In this document: positions 1 through 6,479 of the stretch, one piece after another
How the letters are laid out: every line of letters begins with the position of its first letter
Numbering within the stretch: position 1 is the stretch's first letter
Origin: an uncultured Lysobacteraceae bacterium
GTDB lineage: Bacteria > Pseudomonadota > Gammaproteobacteria > Xanthomonadales > Xanthomonadaceae
DNA: 20,388 nucleotides
Assembly (NCBI GenBank): GCA_946480825.1
Contig: CAMLLG010000068.1
Location: 1-20,388, forward strand
Direction of reading: 5' to 3'
The notes under the pieces: model-generated
What the model saw: only the letters and a program-made list of their open reading frames with translations
What the model was told of the DNA's origin: nothing
Databases searched by the model: none
Made by a program: the position numbers and the translations under genes

Positions 1-333
1 TCCAGTCTGGCACCTAGATGCCGTATCAGTGGGAGGAGTCCATTCCATTGGGCCCCGGGCCCGCCGGCTCTTCCCGAGGTCCGGACCCGCAGCGCCGGTC
101 CGCACTCGCTCTCAGTCGTTCCGAAGGTGCCTGCCGGGGCCCGATCCGCGCATCTGGCGCCCGATTCGAGTGCCGGGATTCGACCGTTGATCGACTCCAT
201 GGACCCAGGAATTCAACGGAATCAATCGGTTGGCGCCATGCCAAGCGATGGGTGACTTCCGGCACAGGTGTCTTGCTGGGTAGGTGTTGTACTTTACCAA
301 CACACCAAGCCACTCAGCCCGAACGGAGACCCC
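1..333. other. Intergenic region without a recognisable gene
   Basis: I find no convincing coding sequence here on either strand. The open frames present are low-complexity GC-driven frames without a good ribosome site. The stretch is less biased than the coding DNA around it and contains a GC palindrome-like patch near 51-62 and an inverted repeat at 284-303. It most likely holds the promoter and leader of the small gene starting at 334. The gene upstream lies outside the window. Confidence 0.5.
284..303. promoter_or_regulatory. Inverted repeat upstream of the first small-protein gene
   Basis: GTGTTG and CAACAC form a perfect 6-bp inverted repeat around an 8-bp centre (TACTTTAC), about 30 bp before the start at 334. 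It could be a repressor operator, a leader hairpin or chance. The TACTTT in its centre could be a weak -10 element, but no convincing -35 sits 16-18 bp upstream. Confidence 0.25.
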
Positions 334-519
334 ATGAACCTCACGACCGCCACCACCGACCGCAGCGCCAACCCGTCCGCCAAGGTCATTCCCTTCGCCG
401 GCGCCCGCCGCACCTATCGCGAACGCGGTTTCGGCATCGGTTACGGCAGCAGCAGCGGCTACGCCCTCGACAAACGCTACACCACCGACTGGGGCCAGAT
501 CCGCTTCCGCTGCGCCTGA
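334..519 (+). CDS. Small protein of unknown function, paralogue 1 (61 aa)
   Basis: I do not recognise this family. The start is chosen because GGAG at 325-328 lies at good ribosome-site spacing and because the paralogue at 625 has the same MN(L/V)T beginning. The N-terminal ~27 residues (Ser/Thr/Ala rich, then KVIPF) look disordered. The C-terminal ~34 residues are rich in Gly, Tyr and Arg (YRERGFGIGYG, SSGYALDKRYT, DWGQ, RFRCA) and match the next gene's C-terminus at 28 of 34 positions. There is no signal peptide or membrane segment. A single Cys is the penultimate residue. The tandem duplication with strongly conserved codon-level sequence says it is translated and selected. A peptide precursor, a small nucleic-acid-binding protein or a regulator are all possible; none is shown. 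Confidence 0.7.
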   Translation: MNLTTATTDRSANPSAKVIPFAGARRTYRERGFGIGYGSSSGYALDKRYTTDWGQIRFRCA

Positions 520-624
520 TCCTCACCGTCTAACCCGCACCGCAGCCTCCCACGCCTCTCCGCGTCACCGCAACGCCCGCAAGTCACGCCCCCGCACACC
601 TTTCGAATCACAGGATCTTTCGCC

Positions 625-819
625 ATGAACGTCACCCAGCGCCATGCCCCGCCCGTCCCGCGCACGCCGGTCGCCGTGCTGGCACAGGCCGGGTCCGCCA
701 CCCATTCCGGCCGCTATCGCGAACGCGATTTCGGCATCGGCTACGGCGCCAGCAGCGGCTATGCCCTCGAAAAGCGCTACACCAGCGACTGGGGCCAGTC
801 CCGTTTCCGCTGCCGCTGA
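625..819 (+). CDS. Small protein of unknown function, paralogue 2 (64 aa)
   Basis: This is the tandem paralogue of the gene at 334-519, 105 bp downstream. AGGA at 612-615 precedes the ATG by 9 bp. The N-terminal ~30 residues (Pro/Ala/Val rich) do not resemble paralogue 1. The C-terminal 34 residues (YRERDFGIGYG, SSGYALEKRYT, DWGQ, RFRCR) do, with mainly conservative changes (D/E, S/A, T/S). Many differences in this block are synonymous third-position changes (for example GGT/GGC, TAC/TAT and CGC/CGT), which argues for protein-level selection. As in paralogue 1, the only Cys is penultimate. No export signal is visible. Function unknown. Confidence 0.7.
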   Translation: MNVTQRHAPPVPRTPVAVLAQAGSATHSGRYRERDFGIGYGASSGYALEKRYTSDWGQSRFRCR

Positions 820-909
820 GCCGCACCGTTCGACACCGCTTTCCCCGGTCGCGGCGTGCGCGCCTCTCTCCCGCGCACGACCGCACCGGGTTCCGGCCGG
901 ACCCTCGGG

Positions 910-915
910 TATCCT
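910..915 (+). promoter_or_regulatory. Possible -10 element of a leaderless thioesterase mRNA
   Basis: TATCCT ends 7 bp before the ATG at 923, so a transcript from it would start at or next to the start codon. The gene has no clear Shine-Dalgarno sequence, and the next gene shows the same layout (TATCGT at 1407-1412, ATG at 1419). No good -35 is seen, so this is weak evidence. Confidence 0.25.
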
Positions 916-922
916 TGGCCGG

Positions 923-1372
923 ATGAAGACTCCCCACCCCGACGTTTCCGGCGTGTTCCGCCACGCCTCCAGTCTCGAACAGCTCAACGCGCATTCGCCC
1001 GACACCGCGATGGCGGCGCTGGGCATCGTCTTCACCGAGATCGGCGCCGATTTCCTGCGCGCGACCATGCCGGTCGACGGCCGTACCCGACAGCCTTACG
1101 GCCTGCTGCACGGCGGCGCCTCGGTGTTGCTCGCCGAGACCCTGGGCAGCAGCGCCGGCAATCTCTGCGTGCAGCCCGGCGACATGTGCGTCGGCGTCGA
1201 GATCAACGCCAATCATCTCGTCGCCGTCCGCGACGGTCTGGTCACCGGCACCGCACGGCCGCTGCACGTCGGTCGCCGCACCCAGGTCTGGGAGATCCGC
1301 ATCGAGGACCCCGCCGGCCGTCTGGTCTGCATCTCCCGGTTGACCCTCGCCGTCGTTCCCCAGCGTGCCTGA
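923..1372 (+). CDS. Hotdog-fold acyl-CoA thioesterase, PaaI/YdiI-like
   Basis: A 149-residue single-domain hotdog thioesterase, expected to hydrolyse acyl- or aryl-CoA thioesters in the cytosol. It closely resembles E. coli YdiI (MenI)/EntH. The block MPVDGRTRQPYGLLHGGA (residues 49-66) followed by LLAET carries the expected catalytic set: Gln57, His63 and Glu72. VEINANH and the RPLHVGRRTQVWEI stretch are further family signatures. The ATG at 923 gives the usual family length; the frame is open further upstream, but that extension is low-complexity and overlaps paralogue 2. The acyltransferase gene starts 46 bp downstream on the same strand, so the two may be co-transcribed. Xanthomonads generally use ubiquinone rather than menaquinone, so I do not apply the symbol menI; the physiological substrate is unknown. 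Confidence 0.9.
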   Translation: MKTPHPDVSGVFRHASSLEQLNAHSPDTAMAALGIVFTEIGADFLRATMPVDGRTRQPYGLLHGGASVLLAETLGSSAGNLCVQPGDMCVGVEINANHLVAVRDGLVTGTARPLHVGRRTQVWEIRIEDPAGRLVCISRLTLAVVPQRA

Positions 1373-1406
1373 GGCGGCGGAGGTGCAAAGCTCCAAAACG
1401 CTTCGG

Positions 1407-1412
1407 TATCGT
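1407..1412 (+). promoter_or_regulatory. Possible -10 element of a leaderless acyltransferase mRNA
   Basis: TATCGT ends 6 bp before the ATG at 1419. TGCAAA at 1384-1389 lies 17 bp upstream as a poor -35. It parallels the element before the thioesterase. It is weak evidence and competes with simple read-through from the upstream gene. Confidence 0.2.
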
Positions 1413-1418
1413 GACGGC

Positions 1419-2201
1419 ATGACCCACGCCTCTCCCGCTGCGCGCGCCGCCCGGCTGCTGCGTTATCTCGTCCGCACACCGATGCTGCTCTGGCACGTGC
1501 TGGTGCATCTGCCGATCACGCTGATCCTGATGTCCCGGCCGTTCGGCGATCTGCCCGTCGGCGGCGATCGTCTCGGCCACCGCATGGTGCGCTGGTGGCA
1601 GGGCGGATTGATGCGGGTGTTCGGGTTCCGCATGCGCCGCATCGGCACGCCGCTGCCGGGGCCGGTGATGTTCGTCGCCAACCATGTCAGCTGGATCGAC
1701 ATCGTCGCCCTGCATGCGTATCGGATGATGGGCTTCGTCGCCAAGCGCGAAATCGCGTCCTGGCCGCTGGTCGGTTGGCTGGCGACGATGGGCGAAACCA
1801 TCTACCACCAGCGCGGCAGCCAGGAATCGCTCGGCGGCGTGCTGCACGAAATGCTGGCGCGGCTGCACGACGGCCGCGCGGTCGGCGTGTTTCCCGAAGG
1901 CCGCACCCGCGGCGGCGAAGAGGTCGGTCCGTTCCACGCGCGCATCTTCCACGCCGCGGTGGAGGCCAACGTCCCGGTGCAGCCGGTCGCGCTGCGCTAC
2001 GGCGAACGCGCTGCGGCCCAGACCGTGGTCGCCTTCGGCCCGGACGAGAGCTTCGCCGCGAACATGCTGCGCCTGCTCGGCGAGCCCGGCTGCGTCGCCG
2101 ACGTGGTCTTCCTCGAACCGATCCTGCCCGGCGACGCCGATGGCCGTCGCCGCCTCGCCGAGATCGCGCGCGCGCGGATCGTGGAGGCGATGGGGCAGTA
2201 A
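1419..2201 (+). CDS. Lysophospholipid / 1-acylglycerol-3-phosphate acyltransferase (PlsC family)
   Basis: A 260-residue membrane-associated acyltransferase that should transfer a fatty acyl group to a lysophospholipid or lysophosphatidate in phospholipid synthesis or remodelling. A hydrophobic segment spans about residues 16-38. The catalytic NHxxxxD motif is NHVSWID (His89, Asp94), and the glycerophosphate-binding motif is FPEGRTR (158-164). The PVQPVALRY stretch near residue 190 is the usual fourth block. Two starts are possible: a GTG at 1365 that would overlap the thioesterase stop, and the ATG at 1419 chosen here, which begins just before the membrane segment. Neither has a strong ribosome site. 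In many xanthomonads there are several PlsC paralogues, so this need not be the essential one; it could be an OlsA-like or remodelling enzyme. Confidence 0.88.
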   Translation: MTHASPAARAARLLRYLVRTPMLLWHVLVHLPITLILMSRPFGDLPVGGDRLGHRMVRWWQGGLMRVFGFRMRRIGTPLPGPVMFVANHVSWIDIVALHAYRMMGFVAKREIASWPLVGWLATMGETIYHQRGSQESLGGVLHEMLARLHDGRAVGVFPEGRTRGGEEVGPFHARIFHAAVEANVPVQPVALRYGERAAAQTVVAFGPDESFAANMLRLLGEPGCVADVVFLEPILPGDADGRRRLAEIARARIVEAMGQ

Positions 2202-2217
2202 TCGCGCGAACGAACAC

Positions 2218-2245
2218 CGTCATCCCGAGCGCAGCGAGGGACCCG
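2218..2245. repeat. Dispersed intergenic repeat ('VIPSAARDP' type)
   Basis: The block beginning CGTCATCCCGAGCGCAGCGA matches a short intergenic repeat that I recall as common in many proteobacterial genomes, often mis-translated as VIPSAARDP or PRCARDDG in spurious ORFs. Only one copy occurs in this window, so its repetitive nature comes from general knowledge. It sits between the acyltransferase stop and the next candidate gene. The sequence after it (to about 2300) may be a decayed second arm. Confidence 0.5.
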
Positions 2246-2276
2246 TTTTCGCTTTTTCCGCTTCGAGGAGTCAGTG

Positions 2277-2444
2277 ATGGCGAGCGAAATCCTTGTGCGA
2301 TCGAATCGATCCCGCCCGATGAATTCCGTGCCGTCCCCGCGGCGAAGGCGCATCCCGATCACGCTGGACGAATATCGCGGGAACTCTTCGAGCGACATCG
2401 ACATCGTCGCGTTCGGCATCTCGGCGCAGACGCCTGCCGCATGA
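2277..2444 (+). CDS. Candidate small ORF, 55 aa, translationally coupled to the hydrolase
   Basis: This ORF lies in the gap between the acyltransferase and hydrolase genes. Its ATG at 2277 follows GAGGAG (2265-2270) at 6-bp spacing, one of the best Shine-Dalgarno sequences in the window. Its TGA (2442-2444) overlaps the hydrolase ATG (2441-2443) as ATGA, the classic coupling arrangement. The protein begins MASEILVRSN, has a basic centre (SPRRRRIPITLDEYRG) and ends DIDIVAFGISAQTPAA. I recognise no family. A caution is that the start region may lie inside a degenerate intergenic repeat, so the ribosome site could be coincidental. An internal ATG at 2319 would give a 41-residue version. The frame could instead be a leader that only sets hydrolase translation. 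Confidence 0.4.
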   Translation: MASEILVRSNRSRPMNSVPSPRRRRIPITLDEYRGNSSSDIDIVAFGISAQTPAA

Positions 2445-3445
2445 CGATCTCCACTTCACCCTACCGCCCGCCGCTCTGGCTGCGCAGCCCGCATCTGCAG
2501 TCGCTGCTCGCGACCAGTCCGATGCGGCGCGCGCGCGGTGCGCTGCTGCTCCGCCGCAGCGGGGCGGTGAGCAAGCCCTATCTCGTCGACGGCGGCGACG
2601 GTGTCCGTCTGGAAGGCGTGCACAGCCGCATGCCCGACACCGAGCCCCGCGGGCTGGCCCTGCTGCTGCATGGGTGGGAGGGCAGCGTCGAATCCAGCTA
2701 CATGCGGATGACCGCGACCCATCTGCTGGGCGCGGGGTTCGAAGTGTTCCGGCTGAATTTCCGCGACCATGGCGACACCCATCACCTCAATCCGGCGCTG
2801 TTCCACTCCAACCGCATCGACGAAGTGGTGCACGCGGCGGTGGACATCGCCGACCGCTTCCTGTCCGGCAGCGACCGGCCGATGATGGTCGCCGGCTATT
2901 CCCTGGGCGGCAATTTCGCGCTGCGGCTGGCGCTGCGCGGGCGCGCGGCGGGACTGCCGCTGGTGCGCGTGGCCGCGGTCTGTCCGCTGCTGGATCCGGC
3001 GGTCACCATGACCCGCATGGAAGAGGGACTGCCGTTCTACATGCGCTATTTCGAGCGCAAGTGGCGCGAATCCCTGCGCCGCAAGCGCGATACCTTCCCC
3101 GAGTACTACGACTTCGACGACCGCGTGCTGCGGCTGCGGATGCGCGAACTCACCCGCTGGATGGTCGAGCGGCATACCGACTTCGACACGCTCGACGATT
3201 ACTTCAACGGTTACTCGGTCGCCGGCGAGCGCCTCGCCGCGCTGGACATGCCGATGGACCTGCTGACCTCGATCGACGATCCGGTGATTCCGGTGGCCGA
3301 ATTCCACGCCCTGCGGCTGCCGCCGGCCGGCCGGATCGAGATCGCCGCCCACGGCGGTCACTGCGGATTTCTGGAGAGCACCCGACTGGACGGCTACGCC
3401 GAGCGCTGGGTGACGGCGAAGTTCGCCGAAGCGCTGCCGGGCTGA
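2441..3445 (+). CDS. Alpha/beta-fold hydrolase, YheT/ABHD1-3 family
   Basis: A 334-residue cytosolic serine hydrolase of the YheT group (COG0429), expected to act on short esters or lipids; the natural substrate is unknown. The family opening PYRPPLWLRSPHLQSLL is present (residues 7-23). The oxyanion region is LLLHGWEGS (74-82), the nucleophile elbow is GYSLGGN with Ser154, the acid is at IDDPVIP (Asp279 or Asp280), and the base is His307 in HGGHCGF. RLNFRDHGDTHHLNP (104-118) is also typical. The ATG at 2441 gives the normal length; the same frame is open upstream through the intergenic repeat, but that part resembles no protein. The start overlaps the stop of the 55-codon ORF, suggesting coupled translation. 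Confidence 0.92.
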   Translation: MTISTSPYRPPLWLRSPHLQSLLATSPMRRARGALLLRRSGAVSKPYLVDGGDGVRLEGVHSRMPDTEPRGLALLLHGWEGSVESSYMRMTATHLLGAGFEVFRLNFRDHGDTHHLNPALFHSNRIDEVVHAAVDIADRFLSGSDRPMMVAGYSLGGNFALRLALRGRAAGLPLVRVAAVCPLLDPAVTMTRMEEGLPFYMRYFERKWRESLRRKRDTFPEYYDFDDRVLRLRMRELTRWMVERHTDFDTLDDYFNGYSVAGERLAALDMPMDLLTSIDDPVIPVAEFHALRLPPAGRIEIAAHGGHCGFLESTRLDGYAERWVTAKFAEALPG

Positions 3446-3547
3446 ACGCGCCGGCCTTCGCGGCCCGGGCGGTACACTAACGGGCTCCGGGCCCCGGCCT
3501 TGCCGCTTCGGCCCCGCCGTCTCCAAGCCTCAACACAAGAAGCCTCC

Positions 3548-5623
3548 ATGCAAGACAAGATCATCGCCGCCCTGCAACGCGGCGCGAACGCCGAAGCCCT
3601 GTCGCTGGCCCGGCTGGCCGTGGCCGAAGCCGCCCACGACGCCCACGCCCATGCCCTGCTGGCCCACGCCGAACGCGCCAACGGCGATGCCGCCGCCGCC
3701 CTGCACGCGATCAACCGCGCGGTGCTGCTGGCGCCCGACGACGCGTCCATCCATTTCCAGCGCGTCGGTTTCCTGTTGAAGGAACACAAGCTCGACGAGG
3801 CCCAGGCCGCGCTGAAGCGCACGATCGATCTGGATCCGAACCAGTTCGAGGCCTACATCGTGCAGGCGCAGATGGCGATCGGTCGCGGCGAGATCGACGA
3901 AGCCGAACGCCTGCAGCGTTCGGCGGCGCGGCTGCAGCCCGACGATCCGCAGGTGAAGGCCATCGAAGGCATGGTGGCATTGCGTCGCGGCGACGGCGCG
4001 CGCGCGCAGGCACTGCTGACCCGCGCCTCGGCGCAGCGGCCCGACGATCTGCAGGTCCTCTATTCGCTTGGCTTCGCGCATCTGCAGCAGCGCAGTTTCG
4101 CGTTCGCCGAGCAGGTGTTCCGCCGCATCATCGAACTCTCCGGCGAGATGCGCAGCCTGCGCGGTCTGCTCGCGGACATCCTGCTGCAGCAGCAGCGCCC
4201 GGACGAGGCGTTGGAAGTGCTGCAGCCGCTGCTCGACGATGCCGACAGCGCCACGCCGGCGCTGAAGCGCATGACCGCCGAACTCGAACTCGCGGTGGGC
4301 CGCCACGAGCGCGCCATCGCCCTGCTGCGCGACGCCCTGGCCGAAGAGCCGCGCGACCCGCGCGCGTGGGCGCTGGCGACGGACATCTGGCGCCGCACCG
4401 GCGATCTCGACGACGCCCGCGCCCAGCTCGATGCCGCATTGTCCAGGCACCCCGAGGGCGTGTCGCTGTGGCAAATGCGGCTGGCATTCGAGCCCGAAGC
4501 CGGCGACGGCGCGAAGGCGGTGGTCGATCGCTGGCTGGCCGCGTTGCCGGACAACGTTGTCGGTCTCGAAGCCGCGATGCATCTGCACGAAATCCGCGGC
4601 GACGACGAAGCCGTGGCCGCGCTGGCCCAGCGCATCGTCGAACTCGAACCCGGGCGCACCAGCGCCGAGATGCGTCTGCTCGATCGCCTGATCCGCGACC
4701 AGCCCGAGGCGGCGGTCGCGCATGTGCAGGGGCTGATCGCGCGGGCGCCGGACGACGCCAAACGCGGGCTGATGCCGTGGCTGGGCTTCGCACAGGACCG
4801 CGCCGGCCGCCATGGCGAAGCCGTGCTCAGCTGGAACGCGGTGAACGCGGCCGAAGCCGCCGTGCGCTGGCCGCTGACCGTGCCCGGTCCGGCCGGCGGG
4901 CCATGGCCCGAAGCCGCGACGCCGGTGCCGGGCACGCCGCCGGTGGCGTATCTGTGGGGCGTGCCGGGCTCGGGCGTGGAGAAGGTGGCGGCGGTCATCG
5001 GCCACGCCGGTTATCCGCTGCGCGCCGACCGCTTCACCCCGAACCCGCCGCGGGATCCGCTGCAGAATCCCGACACGATCGCCTCGCTGAACGCCGCCGC
5101 GCTGGCGCCGGAAGCGCTGCTCGCGCAATGGCGCGCCGCGCTGCCCGCGCGCGGCGTGCACGACGGCATGATCATCGATTGGCTGCCGTTCTGGGACAAC
5201 GCACTGCTGAAGATGCTGCGTCCGCTGCAACCCGGCGCGATCGTGATGATCGCGCTGCGCGATCCGCGCGACATGCTGCTGGAATGGATGGCCTTCGGCA
5301 GTCCGATTCCGTTCGGCCTGCCATCGGCGAACGACGCCGCGCTGTGGATCGCGCGGCAACTGCAGCATGTGGTCGCGCTGCAGCGCGAGCAGGCGCAGCC
5401 GCACAAGATCGTGCGCACCGATCACGCGCTGGCCGATCTCGAAGCGTTCGCCGCCGAGATCGGCGGTGGGCTGGGGCTGGAGGAAATCCGCGTGCCGCCC
5501 GCGTCGATGTTCGGCCCGCAGCGCTTCGCCTTCGGCCACTGGCGCCACTACGCCCGCCCATTGGCCGAGCCCTTCGCGCTGCTGCAGGATGTCGCGGTCG
5601 CGCTGGGTTATCCGGCGGAATGA
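3548..5623 (+). CDS. TPR-repeat protein with a C-terminal sulfotransferase-like domain
   Basis: A 691-residue cytosolic protein. The first ~330 residues are tandem tetratricopeptide repeats with typical spacing (for example AINRAVLLAPDDASIHFQRV and ALKRTIDLDPNQFEAYI), a protein-interaction scaffold. The C-terminal ~230 residues follow the plan of TPR-fused sulfotransferases: a P-loop-like strand VAYLWGVPGSGVEKVAAVI around 465-483 and a distal IALRDPRDMLLEWM around 568-581. Key PAPS-binding positions look altered: the usual PRSGT is PGSGV, and the Ser expected eight residues after Arg571 is Glu579. The domain may therefore be inactive or diverged. The ATG at 3548 is preferred over one at 3500, which adds a low-complexity extension. 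A TACACT at 3473-3478 could be a -10 element, but no -35 is visible. Confidence 0.85.
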   Translation: MQDKIIAALQRGANAEALSLARLAVAEAAHDAHAHALLAHAERANGDAAAALHAINRAVLLAPDDASIHFQRVGFLLKEHKLDEAQAALKRTIDLDPNQFEAYIVQAQMAIGRGEIDEAERLQRSAARLQPDDPQVKAIEGMVALRRGDGARAQALLTRASAQRPDDLQVLYSLGFAHLQQRSFAFAEQVFRRIIELSGEMRSLRGLLADILLQQQRPDEALEVLQPLLDDADSATPALKRMTAELELAVGRHERAIALLRDALAEEPRDPRAWALATDIWRRTGDLDDARAQLDAALSRHPEGVSLWQMRLAFEPEAGDGAKAVVDRWLAALPDNVVGLEAAMHLHEIRGDDEAVAALAQRIVELEPGRTSAEMRLLDRLIRDQPEAAVAHVQGLIARAPDDAKRGLMPWLGFAQDRAGRHGEAVLSWNAVNAAEAAVRWPLTVPGPAGGPWPEAATPVPGTPPVAYLWGVPGSGVEKVAAVIGHAGYPLRADRFTPNPPRDPLQNPDTIASLNAAALAPEALLAQWRAALPARGVHDGMIIDWLPFWDNALLKMLRPLQPGAIVMIALRDPRDMLLEWMAFGSPIPFGLPSANDAALWIARQLQHVVALQREQAQPHKIVRTDHALADLEAFAAEIGGGLGLEEIRVPPASMFGPQRFAFGHWRHYARPLAEPFALLQDVAVALGYPAE

Positions 5624-5686
5624 CCCGCGCCGCGTGCATCCGAACGCGCTTCGCATGACGCCAAACGCCACACGAAGGAACCCGAC

Positions 5687-6301
5687 ATGAAGATCGCCAG
5701 CGACAGTTTCGAGCATGGCCAGCGCATCCCCGCCGAATTCGCGATGGGCGCGCCCGGCGGTTTCGGCGGCAATCGCAATCCGCAGCTGCGCTGGGACGAT
5801 GCGCCGGCCGGCACGCGTTCGTTCGCGCTGCTGTGCATCGACACCGATGCGCCCACCGACGGTGCCCTGGTGGCCGACGGCGACACCCCGATCCCGGTGG
5901 AACATCCGCGCGGCGACTTCGTGCACTGGGTCATGGTCGACATTCCGGCCGAGGTGCGTGAACTCGCGGCCGGCAGCTGCAGCGACGGCGTCGCCGCGCG
6001 CGGCAAGACCGCGCCGGCCGGACCCGCGGGCGCGCGCCACGGCCTGAACGATTACACCGGCTGGTTCGCCGGCGACGCCGACATGGGCGGCGATTACCTC
6101 GGCTACGACGGCCCGTATCCGCCGGGCCACGATCTGCGCCTGCACCGCTACTTCTTCCGCGTGTTCGCGCTGAATGTCGAACGCCTCGACCTGCCGGCGC
6201 GCTTCGGCGCCGGCGACGTGTTCCGCGCCATGCACGGTCACGTGCTGGCCGAAGCCGCCACCTACGGCACCTATTCGCTGAACGACGACGTCGGAGGCTG
6301 A
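5687..6301 (+). CDS. YbhB/YbcL family PEBP (Raf-kinase-inhibitor-like) protein
   Basis: A 204-residue member of the phosphatidylethanolamine-binding-protein fold found in bacteria as YbhB/YbcL. The ligand-pocket motifs are visible: LLCIDTDAPTDG near residue 46 (the DxDAP element), HWVMVDIPAEVREL around 84-97, and GHDLRLHRYFFRVFAL near 147-162. It lacks a signal peptide and so should be cytosolic. Bacterial members are poorly understood; ligand binding and protease or kinase inhibition have been proposed. A good ribosome site (AAGGA, about 9 bp before the ATG) decides the start. It lies 63 bp after the TPR gene and 178 bp before the giant effector gene. It is probably an independent housekeeping gene, though a lipid-binding fold beside a phospholipase-D-like toxin is noted under findings. 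Confidence 0.9.
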   Translation: MKIASDSFEHGQRIPAEFAMGAPGGFGGNRNPQLRWDDAPAGTRSFALLCIDTDAPTDGALVADGDTPIPVEHPRGDFVHWVMVDIPAEVRELAAGSCSDGVAARGKTAPAGPAGARHGLNDYTGWFAGDADMGGDYLGYDGPYPPGHDLRLHRYFFRVFALNVERLDLPARFGAGDVFRAMHGHVLAEAATYGTYSLNDDVGG

Positions 6302-6397
6302 TGCGCCGGGCCCGGCCGTCGGTCCGGGTGCCAGGCGAATCTCTCGTTTTTCTCTCGCCGATCTCTTGCCCGAAAAAACCGTGACCGGTCCTGCGAT

Positions 6398-6423
6398 TTG
6401 ACGCGCCGCGCGCGTCCTAGACT
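6398..6423 (+). promoter_or_regulatory. Possible promoter of the giant effector gene
   Basis: TTGACG (6398-6403) and TAGACT (6418-6423) resemble -35 and -10 boxes, but they are only 14 bp apart, shorter than the usual 16-18. If the -10 is right, the -35 may be a poor match further upstream. The transcript would start near 6430, just before the hairpin at 6437-6455. Confidence 0.25.
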
Positions 6424-6436
6424 CCCCGCGCGCTAC

Positions 6437-6455
6437 GGGACGGGCCGGCCGTCCC
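6437..6455 (+). promoter_or_regulatory. Leader hairpin before the giant effector gene
   Basis: GGGACGG and CCGTCCC form a perfect 7-bp GC-rich stem with a 5-base loop, ending 24 bp before the ATG at 6480. It would sit at the 5' end of the mRNA and could affect stability or translation. GC-rich stems also arise by chance in this genome. Confidence 0.3.
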
Positions 6456-6479
6456 GGCCGAGCAGGGACCGAAACCGCG

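Noticed and set aside
8..22. A sigma-54-like sequence (TGGCACC...TGCC) at the window start
   Set aside because: The GG-to-GC spacing is one base short of the strict 10 bp, and it lies more than 300 bp from the nearest gene.
334..819. The tandem small proteins as a RiPP precursor pair
   Set aside because: No modification enzyme, protease or transporter gene lies nearby, and the conserved part is at the C-terminus. Kept only as unknown small proteins.
644..922. Upstream extension of the thioesterase frame over the second small protein
   Set aside because: The extension is low-complexity Pro/Arg/Ala and overlaps the paralogue-supported small gene; family length fits the start at 923.
1595..2440. 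Upstream extension of the hydrolase reading frame through the acyltransferase gene
   Set aside because: The extension overlaps a well-supported gene in another frame and reads through an intergenic repeat (VIPSAARDP). The family start is at 2441.
3530..6241. A 903-codon minus-strand open frame across the TPR and PEBP genes
   Set aside because: It spans two recognisable plus-strand genes and their gap, and its translation is low-complexity with no motif.
6320..6355. GC-rich stem followed by a short T-run after the PEBP gene, considered as an intrinsic terminator
   Set aside because: The only clear stem is 5 bp and the T-run (CGTTTTTC) is separated from it by about 15 bases, so it does not form a convincing terminator.
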